From: Yoonia sp034652275
Lineage (GTDB): Bacteria; Pseudomonadota; Alphaproteobacteria; Rhodobacterales; Rhodobacteraceae
Assembly (NCBI RefSeq): GCF_034652275.1
Contig: NZ_JAXIWG010000001.1
Coordinates: 806,001-870,000 of the forward strand
Direction: 5' to 3'
DNA length: 64,000 bases
In this document: positions 1 to 7,431 of the stretch, one piece after another
How the letters are laid out: each line of letters starts with the position of its first letter
Numbering within the stretch: the stretch's first letter is position 1
Translations under genes and position numbers: made by a program
Notes under the pieces: generated by a model
What the model saw: the letters and a program-made list of their open reading frames with translations, nothing else
Databases searched by the model: none
What the model was told of the DNA's origin: nothing

Positions 1-333
1 ATGCCCAACAACGCCGCCTATTGCGCGTCAAAGGCGGGGCTTTTGGGGCTGGGGCGCTGCGTCAGCCTTGAAGGGGCCGCGCATGGCGTAACCTGCGTCA
101 GCATCAGCCCGACATGGGTCGAAACCGAAATGCTCAAGCAGTTCATCGATCAGGAAATCGCGGACACCGGTGCCGACCGCGCCACCGTGCGCGCCAAATA
201 CGAGGCGTCCAACCCGCAAGGCGCGCTGGTCCAGCCCGAAGAAATCGCCGATCTGATCGCATTTCTGGTCAGCGACGCAGGCCGCGCGATCACGATGGAG
301 GACATTCAGGTCAACGCCGGATCGCTTTGGTAA
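1..333 (+). CDS. SDR-family oxidoreductase, C-terminal part (truncated by window edge)
   Basis: C-terminal ~110 residues of a short-chain dehydrogenase/reductase, an NAD(P)-dependent cytoplasmic enzyme. The catalytic YxxxK motif is visible as YCASK at residues 7-11 of the fragment, followed by the PTWVETEM stretch that lines the cofactor site in this family and by the usual ending (EIADLIAFLVSD, then a G-S tail). The ATG at base 1 is internal; the Rossmann half lies outside the window. The 3' end overlaps the convergent synthetase gene by 28 bases. The substrate cannot be deduced: hydroxybutyrate, sugar and acyl reductases all share these features. Confidence 0.9.
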   Translation: MPNNAAYCASKAGLLGLGRCVSLEGAAHGVTCVSISPTWVETEMLKQFIDQEIADTGADRATVRAKYEASNPQGALVQPEEIADLIAFLVSDAGRAITMEDIQVNAGSLW

Positions 334-3116
334 GCATTGGCGTCGTCCAGTCGTGTCCGCATCAAGGCGGCCGGGTCCGATAGCGCGGCGAACGGCAGGC
401 GGGTAATCTGCGCCCACATCGCGCTTGCTGCGTCATGCGCGAGCATGGCGGTGGCGTGCAGGACCGACAGGTCGCTTGCTATCAAGGCGCGCTCGGCCTC
501 CGACAGCGGCGCACGGCGCAGCCAATCCGCCACGGGCAAGATCTTCAAGCCCTGCGGCGGTGACGTATAGCTGTCAGGGGTCAGGTTGTAATAGGTCGCG
601 CCTTCCGGCGGTGTCAGCCCCGCCAGAAACCGTGCCGCCGCCTGCACATCGATCATCCGGAAAGTCAGCCCTTCTGGCACTGCCCCCATCCGCGCACAGG
701 CCGCCATGATGATCTCATAGATGTCGTTGGGGTTGGGCGCGCTCAGGTCATAAAGCGAGGGCAGCCGCACGATGGCCGCAGGCACGCCTGATGCCGCGAT
801 CTGCGCCTCGGCTGCGATCTTGGCCGCGCCATAGCCGGAACAGTGAGGGTAGATGGTCGTCGGCCCTTCGGGATACCGCCCGCCCTGGTCGGGAAAAACA
901 GCCGAAGAAGACGAGAACCGCAGATCGGCCCCCGCATCGGTGCAGAATTGCAAGACATTGGCGATTCCCGCCCGCGACCAGCTTTCCATATGGTCGCGAT
1001 CAACCGCCAGATTGACCATCGCCGCGCAGTGGATCACTTGCCGGACGTTTTTTGCCAAGGCGCTGTAATCCGCATCACCCAGCGCAAAACGTGCATCGTC
1101 GATGCCTGCAGGCACCAGCACCAGCCGCGCGGGATCAACGCCTTGCTCGGCAGCGATGGCCTGCAAACGGTCCAGCGGGTCGCGGCGCTTGGGCCGGATC
1201 AGGCAATAGATCACCTCGTCCTGCGGCAGGACCTTTGCCGCTGCGGCCAACACGCGGCTGCCCAGAAAGCCTGTCGCGCCCGTCAGCAAGATACCTCGGC
1301 GGTCAAAGCGGCCCTGCACCTGCGCACTTGGGGTGGTGCCGGACAACAGGTCGTGCAAGCGGCCCAGCGGCACATTCAACGCGAAATCGAAATCGACCGA
1401 GCGGCCATAATGCTGTTCCAGCGCCAGCAGAAAGGTCACGGCCATCAGCGAATCCCCGCCTTGGTCGTGAAACGACAACTCGGGGTCGAGTGACGCCGCA
1501 CCGCAGCCCATGACCAGCGCCGCCTGCACCACTGTCGGCTGCACATCGGTCCCGCCATCATCCTCGGTCGCGGCAGCGCTGATCGGCGGCAACGCCTTGT
1601 AATCATACTTGCCCGACACCGGATGCAGCGGCATCGTGTCCAGCCGCACCAGATAGGCAGGCACGCAATAGGCGGGCAGTTCGGCGCGCAGCGCCTGCGA
1701 CAGGCCCGCAGGCATCCGCACCTGCCCTGTCCCAATCCCCCAGCGATCATGGTTCGCAGCGGTCTGACCGGCATCGGCGCAGTAATAGAACACCAGCGCC
1801 TTGCCCTGCCCCGCCACATCCTGCACCCACGGCACCGCCGAGGCGAAGTGCATGAACCCGCGCAGCGAATCCGTCAGCTCGCGCGTCTGGATCGAATGGC
1901 CGCGCAGTTTGAGCATATGCGCCACGCGACCCATGACGTGGATCATGCCGTCCTCGGTCACATAGCCTTGATCGCCGGTGTCATAAAGCCGTGTCGCCTG
2001 CCCGTCGATGGTCAGGTCACGAAAGCGCAGGGCGGTTTCCTCGGGCCGGTTGACATAGCCGGGGCCAAGCATCCGCGCGCCTTCGAAATGCAACAGGCCG
2101 GGGGTGTCGGGCGGGCAAGGCTGGTCATGGTCGTCCAGCACGACCGCGCGCAGATAGGGCATCGCCTTGCCCACGGCGCCGGCGTTGCGCGGACCTGACT
2201 GGCCTGACACCTGCGTCATGCAGATATCATGCGTTTCGCAGATCGAATAAAGATTCCAGAGCGTTGCCTGCGGCAGTTTATCCTGTGCCGCAGCGATCAG
2301 GTCATCATTCACCACCTCGCCGTTCAGGATCACGCGGCGCAGGGCAAGGCCCGAGGCGGCCCCCGCCGTCCAGCCTTGCAGCGTCTTGTCGAAGGCCGAA
2401 GGCGTGAACAGCATCTCGGTCACGCGGTGGCGGAGCAGGAAGGCCAGCAGCGCCTCGGGGTTCATCAATTCGGCAAAGCGCGGGAAACACAGCTGCGCGC
2501 CGTCCCGCAGGGGGCGGAACATTTCCCAGATCGCGAAGATGTAGACGCCGACTGTCTGGTCCGGTCCATAAGGCGTATAGGCGTCGCGCCACATATACGA
2601 CAGATAGGCCGCGTCCTGCGTCACGGGGATGCATTTGGGCTTGCCCGTCGTGCCGGAGGTCGCGACCAGATAGATGATATCGTCAGGGGCGACGTCGCCC
2701 GCGCGCACCGGTTCGGGCGGCGCAGCGGCAAAACCCGCAATGACCTGCCCCGCATCGACGCACTTACAATGGTCGGGCAGCTGGCCGGGTCCGGCAGGCT
2801 CTGCCAGCAGCACCACGTCGATGGCGAGTTCCGACAGGATGTTGCGCAGCACCTCATGCGGCATCGCGGGGTCCAGATGAACGAAAGGCCGCCCAAGCAC
2901 GACGCAGGCCGTCACCGCAGCCCCGAACAGCGCACCGGGTTTGCCGAAAACCGCGACCGGCCCGTCCGGCAGATGCGCGGCCAGCCTGTGGATGCAATCG
3001 GCCAGTTGGCCATAGGTCAACGACAGGTCGGCATCGGTGATCGCTTTGCGCGCGGCATATCTTTGTAACGCAAGCGCCAGTTGCGCGGGCACGGTCTCGG
3101 TCCGGTGGTCATGCAT
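306..3116 (-). CDS. NRPS-like adenylation-carrier-thioester reductase (A-T-R) protein
   Basis: A 936-residue one-module synthetase. Residues ~10-510 are an AMP-forming adenylation domain: P-loop TSGTTGKPK at 153-161, then TGD, GRVAHMLKLRG and a terminal GK near the A10 lysine. A carrier domain follows with GGDSL (phosphopantetheine serine), then a reductase domain from ~600 with TGATGFLG NADPH loop and YGAAK catalytic pair. By family knowledge such proteins activate a carboxylic acid, load it and release it as aldehyde or alcohol. The core reads YIFAIWEMF where amino-acid-activating domains have FDxS, so the amino-group-binding Asp is Ile (residue 193). ATG 3116 has an AGAGG upstream; TTG 3155 and ATG 3140 lack one. 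It lies downstream of the MFS gene, same strand. Substrate unknown; related to carboxylic acid reductases and Lys2. Confidence 0.87.
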   Translation of the reverse strand: MHDHRTETVPAQLALALQRYAARKAITDADLSLTYGQLADCIHRLAAHLPDGPVAVFGKPGALFGAAVTACVVLGRPFVHLDPAMPHEVLRNILSELAIDVVLLAEPAGPGQLPDHCKCVDAGQVIAGFAAAPPEPVRAGDVAPDDIIYLVATSGTTGKPKCIPVTQDAAYLSYMWRDAYTPYGPDQTVGVYIFAIWEMFRPLRDGAQLCFPRFAELMNPEALLAFLLRHRVTEMLFTPSAFDKTLQGWTAGAASGLALRRVILNGEVVNDDLIAAAQDKLPQATLWNLYSICETHDICMTQVSGQSGPRNAGAVGKAMPYLRAVVLDDHDQPCPPDTPGLLHFEGARMLGPGYVNRPEETALRFRDLTIDGQATRLYDTGDQGYVTEDGMIHVMGRVAHMLKLRGHSIQTRELTDSLRGFMHFASAVPWVQDVAGQGKALVFYYCADAGQTAANHDRWGIGTGQVRMPAGLSQALRAELPAYCVPAYLVRLDTMPLHPVSGKYDYKALPPISAAATEDDGGTDVQPTVVQAALVMGCGAASLDPELSFHDQGGDSLMAVTFLLALEQHYGRSVDFDFALNVPLGRLHDLLSGTTPSAQVQGRFDRRGILLTGATGFLGSRVLAAAAKVLPQDEVIYCLIRPKRRDPLDRLQAIAAEQGVDPARLVLVPAGIDDARFALGDADYSALAKNVRQVIHCAAMVNLAVDRDHMESWSRAGIANVLQFCTDAGADLRFSSSSAVFPDQGGRYPEGPTTIYPHCSGYGAAKIAAEAQIAASGVPAAIVRLPSLYDLSAPNPNDIYEIIMAACARMGAVPEGLTFRMIDVQAAARFLAGLTPPEGATYYNLTPDSYTSPPQGLKILPVADWLRRAPLSEAERALIASDLSVLHATAMLAHDAASAMWAQITRLPFAALSDPAALMRTRLDDANAYQSDPALT

Positions 3117-3191
3117 TAAAAGCGCCTCTTTCCCTGTCATTTGCGACAGGGGCAAGGTATCGGGGCCGGGCGGCGGAAGGTCAAGTCAAGT

Positions 3192-4352
3192 TCAGGTGCG
3201 TTTCAGGATAAGGAGTGCAACCAGCGCGGCCATGCCGATCCCCGCCGTCAGCCAGACAGCATTGACGCCCCAGCCTGTTAGTGCGGCGCCAAAGATTAGA
3301 GGTGCGGCCGCCTGCGTAACCCGCGCGGGCGCGTTCAGCCAGCCAAGGCGCGCGCCATAGCCTGCCGCCCCGAACAGCGACAGCGGCAAGGTGCCTTTGG
3401 CGATGGTCATAATCCCGTTGCCCGCGCCATGGACCAGCGCAAAGACATAGGCCGCAGGCCCGCCCACGCCGATCAGCGCGACAGCCGCAACCGGATGCGC
3501 CGCCGCCGCAAGCCGGGTCGAAACCAGCGGATGAAACCGCCGCAGCAGGCTGAATTCCAGCACGCGCGCGGCGACCTGCGCAGGCCCGATCAGCGCACCG
3601 GCGGCGATGGCTGTGGCGGTGGTCGCGCCTGCGGCCTGCAACAGCCCCGGCAGATGCGCGGCCATCGCTGTCGAATTGAACCATGTCGCGGCAAAGACAA
3701 ACGCCAGAAGCCACAGCGCGCGGCGTGACGGCGGCGGGCCTACAGGGTCTGGCGTCGCGGGTTTGGGCAAAGCCTCGCTTCCGCGCGGCAGCCATGCGTT
3801 CAGCGGCAATGCCACCAGCAGATGGATCAGCGCCCAGCCCAGACAGGCCTCACGCCAGCCCCATGTCGCCAGCATGATGCCGGACAACGGCCAACCCACC
3901 GTGCTGGCAAAGCCTGCGATCAGCGTGATGCCGGTGATCGGGCCGCGCGCATCCTTGCCATAGATGCCTGCCAGCGTGGCGAAGCCTGCCTCGTAAAGCC
4001 CGATGCCCATGCCGAAACCGATCACCGCCCAGCCCAGAAACAGCATTGCAGGCACCGGCGCCGCTGCCAGCAGGCAAAGGCCCAGCGCAAAGATCAGGTT
4101 GGACAGCATCAGCACGCCGCGCCCGCCTTTGCCGTCGATCCGCGCGCCCGCCCAAGGCCCGACGATGGCCGACACCACCAGCGCCATCGAAAAGGCCCCG
4201 AACACCCAGACCGGCGACAGCCCGAAACTCTCCGCCATCGGCACGGCCAACACGGCGGGGATGTAATAGCTCGACGCCCAGCTGACGGTCTGCGCGGTGC
4301 CAAGCGCCGCGACAGTCAGGCCGCGCCGCGCGGGGGCAAGTCTGGTGATCAT
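3192..4352 (-). CDS. MFS transporter
   Basis: A 386-residue polytopic membrane protein with about 12 hydrophobic segments arranged as two six-helix halves and a charged linker near residues 185-205. The N-terminal half has GPWAGARIDGKGGRG, a form of the MFS loop 2-3 signature (GxxxDxxGxR/K). It is probably a proton-driven exporter in the inner membrane. It ends 75 bases before the A-T-R synthetase on the same strand and begins 18 bases after the upstream permease gene, so the three could be co-transcribed. Export of the synthetase product is a context-based guess; the permease neighbour equally allows a metalloid role. Confidence 0.82.
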   Translation of the reverse strand: MITRLAPARRGLTVAALGTAQTVSWASSYYIPAVLAVPMAESFGLSPVWVFGAFSMALVVSAIVGPWAGARIDGKGGRGVLMLSNLIFALGLCLLAAAPVPAMLFLGWAVIGFGMGIGLYEAGFATLAGIYGKDARGPITGITLIAGFASTVGWPLSGIMLATWGWREACLGWALIHLLVALPLNAWLPRGSEALPKPATPDPVGPPPSRRALWLLAFVFAATWFNSTAMAAHLPGLLQAAGATTATAIAAGALIGPAQVAARVLEFSLLRRFHPLVSTRLAAAAHPVAAVALIGVGGPAAYVFALVHGAGNGIMTIAKGTLPLSLFGAAGYGARLGWLNAPARVTQAAAPLIFGAALTGWGVNAVWLTAGIGMAALVALLILKRT

Positions 4353-4370
4353 GTGCGGTCTGCTTGCCTG

Positions 4371-5420
4371 CTAAAGGGTGGTCCACAACTGGAACACTAG
4401 CCCTGCCGTAAAGGCCCCCGTCAAGGACAGCCCGATGTAAAGCGCAAAGACCTGCGGTTTCGCCAGCGCCCAGACCGCCATGGCCGCCGGGATCGACGTC
4501 ACACCGCCTGCGACCAGAAACGCCATGCCAGCACCCGGTGCCATGCCCTGCCCCATCAGCCCGCCGACCAGCGGAAGTGCTGCATAGCCGTTCAGATAGG
4601 CAGGCACACCGACCAGCGTGGCGGTCAGGATCGGCAGGATCCCGTCGCCGCCCAGCGCCGCTGTCACCGTCTCTGCCGGTATCCAAGCCAGCATCAGGCT
4701 TTCGAGGATGAACGCGAGCACCAGCCATTGCGCCAGAAACAGCGTTGTCGTGCGCGCGGTTTTGGCGAATTTCGCGCGCCGCTCGGCCTCGTGCCAGAAC
4801 CGCCAGACCACAGGCTTGGGCGCGCGCACCCGCGCCCCGCCGCAGCCGCCATTGCCAATGCCCTCCCGCAACGGATCGGCAAAGGCCCCGCCGCGTGCCA
4901 TCAGATGCACCACCAGCCCGCCAAAGACGCCAAGGCCAACGGCGGCCAGCGTCTTGGCCACAGCAAATTCCAGATCAAGCACGCCTGCCGTCAGCACAAA
5001 CATCGACGGGTCCATGATCGGCGAGGCCAGCCAGAACGCCATGACCGCCGACAAAGGCACCCCCATTGCAAGCAAGGCTGCGATCAGCGGGATCACTCCG
5101 CAGGAACAGAATGGCGACAGGCCCCCCGCCAGCGCCCCCAGCCCGATCATCAGCAAAGGCGCGCCAGTGAAGGCCTTGGCGATCAGGTTATCCGCCCCCG
5201 TCGCCCCCGCCCAAGCCGCGATTCCGATCGACAGGATCAGGAACGGCGCTGTGTTGAGCAGCGCGCTGCCCGCGAACAGGGCCGAGGTTCGCGCCTGTGC
5301 GGGGTCAACCACCGCCAGCACCAGCAGGATCAGCGCAGATGCGAGCCAGACACGCTGGTCGCGCCACAGATGCGCCAGCGCGGCACGCGGTGCGGAGGGC
5401 GGCAGGGTCGCGTCAGTCAT
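4371..5420 (-). CDS. Permease of the ArsP/DUF318 family (PF03773-like)
   Basis: A 349-residue inner-membrane protein with roughly 8-10 hydrophobic segments in two halves. The signature SPFCSCGVIPL (residues ~105-115) with a Cys-x-Cys pair, and the later LVGVPAYLNGYAALPL repeat half, are those of the ArsP_1/DUF318 permeases, which export organoarsenicals or other metal(loid)s. A glycine/cysteine loop (GNGGCGG) and a long basic cytosolic stretch separate the halves. Start ATG 5420 (MTDATLPP) is chosen over a longer frame that would run through the promoter. The ArsR-type gene lies 41 bases upstream on the same strand, so metalloid-responsive control is likely. The ion cannot be named. Confidence 0.8.
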   Translation of the reverse strand: MTDATLPPSAPRAALAHLWRDQRVWLASALILLVLAVVDPAQARTSALFAGSALLNTAPFLILSIGIAAWAGATGADNLIAKAFTGAPLLMIGLGALAGGLSPFCSCGVIPLIAALLAMGVPLSAVMAFWLASPIMDPSMFVLTAGVLDLEFAVAKTLAAVGLGVFGGLVVHLMARGGAFADPLREGIGNGGCGGARVRAPKPVVWRFWHEAERRAKFAKTARTTTLFLAQWLVLAFILESLMLAWIPAETVTAALGGDGILPILTATLVGVPAYLNGYAALPLVGGLMGQGMAPGAGMAFLVAGGVTSIPAAMAVWALAKPQVFALYIGLSLTGAFTAGLVFQLWTTL

Positions 5421-5435
5421 ATCTACACCTCTAGC

Positions 5436-5441
5436 ATTATA
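5436..5441 (-). promoter_or_regulatory. Candidate internal -10 box upstream of the permease gene
   Basis: The 41-base gap between the ArsR and permease genes carries a perfect TATAAT on the minus strand. Overlapping it is AACTATAA, resembling the half-site of the operator in front of the ArsR gene (AACTAC/TAGTT). This suggests a second, ArsR-repressible promoter for the permease. The -35 region is weak. Confidence 0.4.
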
Positions 5442-5461
5442 GTTGTTTTTATCCGAAAAAA

Positions 5462-5779
5462 TCACGCGACATCGCGAGTGACCTGCACCGCCACGCCGGA
5501 ACAGCATTCCGATGTCAGAAACCCGACCAACCGGTTCATCGCGGCGAAATCCACGCGGTTGAACACCTCGCGGCCTTGCTTGTCCTGCACCACCAGCCCC
5601 GCAGTGGTCAGCGTTGACAGATGATGTGCGAGGGTCGAGGCCGCCAGCCCCAGATGATCGCCGATCTCGCCCACGCGCAACCCGTCCGGCCCTGCCTTCA
5701 CCAACAGGCGAAAGATCGCAAGGCGAGCATCATGGCCAAGGGCGGCAAGAGCGCGGGCATGAGGATTCGTATCTGTCAT
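5462..5779 (-). CDS. ArsR/SmtB-family transcriptional repressor
   Basis: A 105-residue winged-helix regulator. The core (ALGHDARLAIFRLL, then LGLAASTLAHHLSTLTTAGLV as recognition helix, then the wing ending REVFNRVD) is classic ArsR. Near the C-terminus an ECCSG vicinal cysteine pair (residues ~91-95) offers soft-metal or arsenite ligation, as in C-terminal-cysteine ArsR types. Members normally repress their own operon and leave DNA on binding the ion. It precedes the ArsP-like permease, and an inverted repeat lies just upstream of its start. The inducer is not certain. Confidence 0.9.
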   Translation of the reverse strand: MTDTNPHARALAALGHDARLAIFRLLVKAGPDGLRVGEIGDHLGLAASTLAHHLSTLTTAGLVVQDKQGREVFNRVDFAAMNRLVGFLTSECCSGVAVQVTRDVA

Positions 5780-5788
5780 GTGGTCAAT

Positions 5789-5808
5789 ATAACTACAAAA
5801 TTAGTTTT
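5789..5808 (-). promoter_or_regulatory. Candidate ArsR operator
   Basis: Inverted repeat AACTACAAAATTAGTT (5791-5806, 5-base arms, 6-base spacer), extendable by AT pairs on both sides with one mismatch. It sits 12 bases before the ArsR start codon inside a very AT-rich stretch, the usual place for self-repression. Confidence 0.55.
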
Positions 5809-5817
5809 ATAAAGATT

Positions 5818-6537
5818 TTATTTCGGCAGGTCACGATAGGGGCAAACATCATCCGCGAATGGCACGTGACGCTTGCGGAATGTGCGCCCTGCGACGGTTT
5901 CGGGCTGGCTGATCCGGTCCATCCTGAAATGGCGGAACCCGTCGCGCGTCGGGTCCCATGCCACCAGATACCACAGTGGCGGCAGGATCAGCACCGCCTG
6001 CGGTTCGACCTCGCGCGCGGTCTGCGCCCCCCGCGCGTCGCGATACTGGAACCGGAGCGGTGAGCGCTGCAAAAAGGCCGTTTCGAAAGCAGGCAGCACC
6101 GCGGGGTCCATCGGCCGCAGATCCGACAGGTCCTGTTCCGGCGACAGTTTCCCGACATGCAGGCAATCCAGAAAGCGGCGCAGGTCGCGCACCTTTTCAG
6201 GCGGCAGGGCCTTTTCGATCTTGGCAAGACCCGCATCGGCAAGGGCTGCAAAAGGCAGGTTGCCGCCCGCGCGCATGGCCGCGACGCTGATGAGCAGGGC
6301 GAACACTTCGGGCACGGACAGACGCGGGCTGGTCTGTACGGAACTGGGGTCAAGCTGTACGCCGCCCCCCGGCCCGGCCTCGGCGTGAATGATGAATCCC
6401 TGCGCGCGCAAGGCAGCAAGGTCGCGCAGGATCGTGCGCCGCGACGCGCCGACCATGCTGGCAAGCGCGCCGACAGTCAGCATCCCGTTGCGGCGCAGGC
6501 TGCGCACGATGGCATCATGGCGAAGAACGACGGTCAT
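5818..6537 (-). CDS. YafY-type HTH + WYL-domain transcriptional regulator
   Basis: A 239-residue regulator: N-terminal helix-turn-helix (residues ~5-60; GALASMVGASRRTILRDLAAL as recognition region) and a C-terminal WYL-type ligand-sensing domain with the LPPLWYLVAWDP core and a terminal arginine-rich strand. Start ATG 6537 matches the family N-terminus; the 44-codon extension upstream crosses the divergent promoter region and is rejected. It is divergent from the RidA gene with an 89-base gap holding a palindrome, so it probably controls itself and ridA. WYL regulators sense varied ligands; none is implied here. Confidence 0.87.
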   Translation of the reverse strand: MTVVLRHDAIVRSLRRNGMLTVGALASMVGASRRTILRDLAALRAQGFIIHAEAGPGGGVQLDPSSVQTSPRLSVPEVFALLISVAAMRAGGNLPFAALADAGLAKIEKALPPEKVRDLRRFLDCLHVGKLSPEQDLSDLRPMDPAVLPAFETAFLQRSPLRFQYRDARGAQTAREVEPQAVLILPPLWYLVAWDPTRDGFRHFRMDRISQPETVAGRTFRKRHVPFADDVCPYRDLPK

Positions 6538-6556
6538 GGCGCGATCATAGCATGAT

Positions 6557-6577
6557 TGGTGACAAATAATGGCACCA
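6557..6577. promoter_or_regulatory. Candidate operator between WYL regulator and ridA
   Basis: Near-perfect palindrome TGGTGACA-N5-TGGCACCA (one mismatch in eight-base arms) about 20 bases upstream of the regulator start and 50 upstream of the RidA start. It is the only extended dyad in the shared promoter region, so it is the likely binding site of the divergent WYL regulator. Confidence 0.5.
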
Positions 6578-6626
6578 TTTGATCCCAGACAGGTGATGCA
6601 AACGTCAACAAAAGGAGAGACCGACA

Positions 6627-7022
6627 ATGCAACGCATCGCTGTAAACCCGTGGGACTGGTCGATAGCACTTGGCTACAATCAGGCCGAAATCGTCACCGG
6701 GATATCCCGCCACCTTGTCTGTGCAGGCCAGACCGCCGTGGATGCGACAGGTGCGCCGCAGCATGCAGGCGACATGCGGGGGCAGATCGGGCTGGTGCTC
6801 GACAATCTGGAAAGCGTGCTGGCCAAGGCGGGCATGGGTCTGGGCAATGTCATTCGCCTGACCATTTACGCGACTGACGTTGATAGCGCCTTGCAGAACT
6901 TCGACCTGTTGGGCGCGCGCTTTGGACCGACCGGAAACGCACCACCGATGACCCTGCTGGGTGTCACGCGCCTTGCGATCCCGACGCTGATGATCGAGAT
7001 CGAGGCAACTGCCGCCGACTGA
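6627..7022 (+). CDS. RidA/YjgF/UK114-family protein
   Basis: A 131-residue protein of the RidA superfamily, small trimeric cytoplasmic enzymes; archetypal members hydrolyse reactive enamine/imine intermediates released by PLP enzymes. Visible features are the N-terminal GISRHLVCAGQTAVDATG region, the central LAKAGMGLGNVIRLTIYATD segment and the C-terminal LAIPTLMIEIEATA strand, where family members have the substrate-binding Arg shortly before a hydrophobic-P-x-hydrophobic-EIE motif; here R sits in GVTRLAIP. AAAAGGAGA precedes the ATG at a normal distance. It is divergent from the WYL regulator. The subgroup, and hence whether it is a true deaminase, is not settled. Confidence 0.88.
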   Translation: MQRIAVNPWDWSIALGYNQAEIVTGISRHLVCAGQTAVDATGAPQHAGDMRGQIGLVLDNLESVLAKAGMGLGNVIRLTIYATDVDSALQNFDLLGARFGPTGNAPPMTLLGVTRLAIPTLMIEIEATAAD

Positions 7023-7029
7023 CCGGCGC

Positions 7030-7056
7030 AAGAGACCCTGCCATGCAGGGTCTCTT
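7030..7056. terminator. Hairpin between convergent genes
   Basis: Perfect 12-base-pair stem (AAGAGACCCTGC / GCAGGGTCTCTT) with a CAT loop, 7 bases after the RidA stop and 9 bases beyond the end of the convergent membrane-protein gene. There is no long T-run, so it may terminate weakly in both directions or protect 3' ends. Confidence 0.65.
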
Positions 7057-7065
7057 GACCAAGGG

Positions 7066-7419
7066 CTAGCCCACCGTCTTGCGCCGCACCAGCGACTGGA
7101 CCGTATAGACAAGGATCGCCGCCCCTACTGCACCCATCACAGCGATGCCGAGAAAGACGATCAGGTCCACAGGCCCGCCCAGATCGCGCAGGTGCGAATT
7201 GGTAATCGCCAGCACGAAGAGGACAGCCGCAACCGCGCCAAATGGCATGGCAATCTGCGCCACCAGATATTTGCGCATCGACAGCGACCGGTCACGGACC
7301 AGCACATAGATGTAGGCCACCGTCACGACCACAGCGGCCACAACCAGCGTCCAGAACAGGCCGCGCCCGAACATTTCCTCGAAAACGGCGATCATGGTGC
7401 CGAATGTCAGTTCTTCCAT
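7066..7419 (-). CDS. Small three-TM membrane protein of the sulfide module (DUF5368-like?)
   Basis: A 117-residue protein with three strong hydrophobic segments (residues ~20-42, 55-75, 85-108) separated by short basic loops. No catalytic motif is visible. It begins 12 bases after the sulfide:quinone oxidoreductase gene and is surely co-transcribed with it, so a membrane-anchoring, assembly or quinone-site role is plausible. I recall a family of this size (DUF5368) beside SQR genes in this bacterial family, but that assignment is from memory and unverified. Confidence 0.72.
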   Translation of the reverse strand: MEELTFGTMIAVFEEMFGRGLFWTLVVAAVVVTVAYIYVLVRDRSLSMRKYLVAQIAMPFGAVAAVLFVLAITNSHLRDLGGPVDLIVFLGIAVMGAVGAAILVYTVQSLVRRKTVG

Positions 7420-7431
7420 TTGTTCTCTCCC

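Noticed and set aside
3117..3155. Longer start (TTG 3155 or ATG 3140) for the A-T-R synthetase
   Set aside because: Neither has a ribosome-binding site, while ATG 3116 follows AGAGG and begins where the adenylation domain normally begins.
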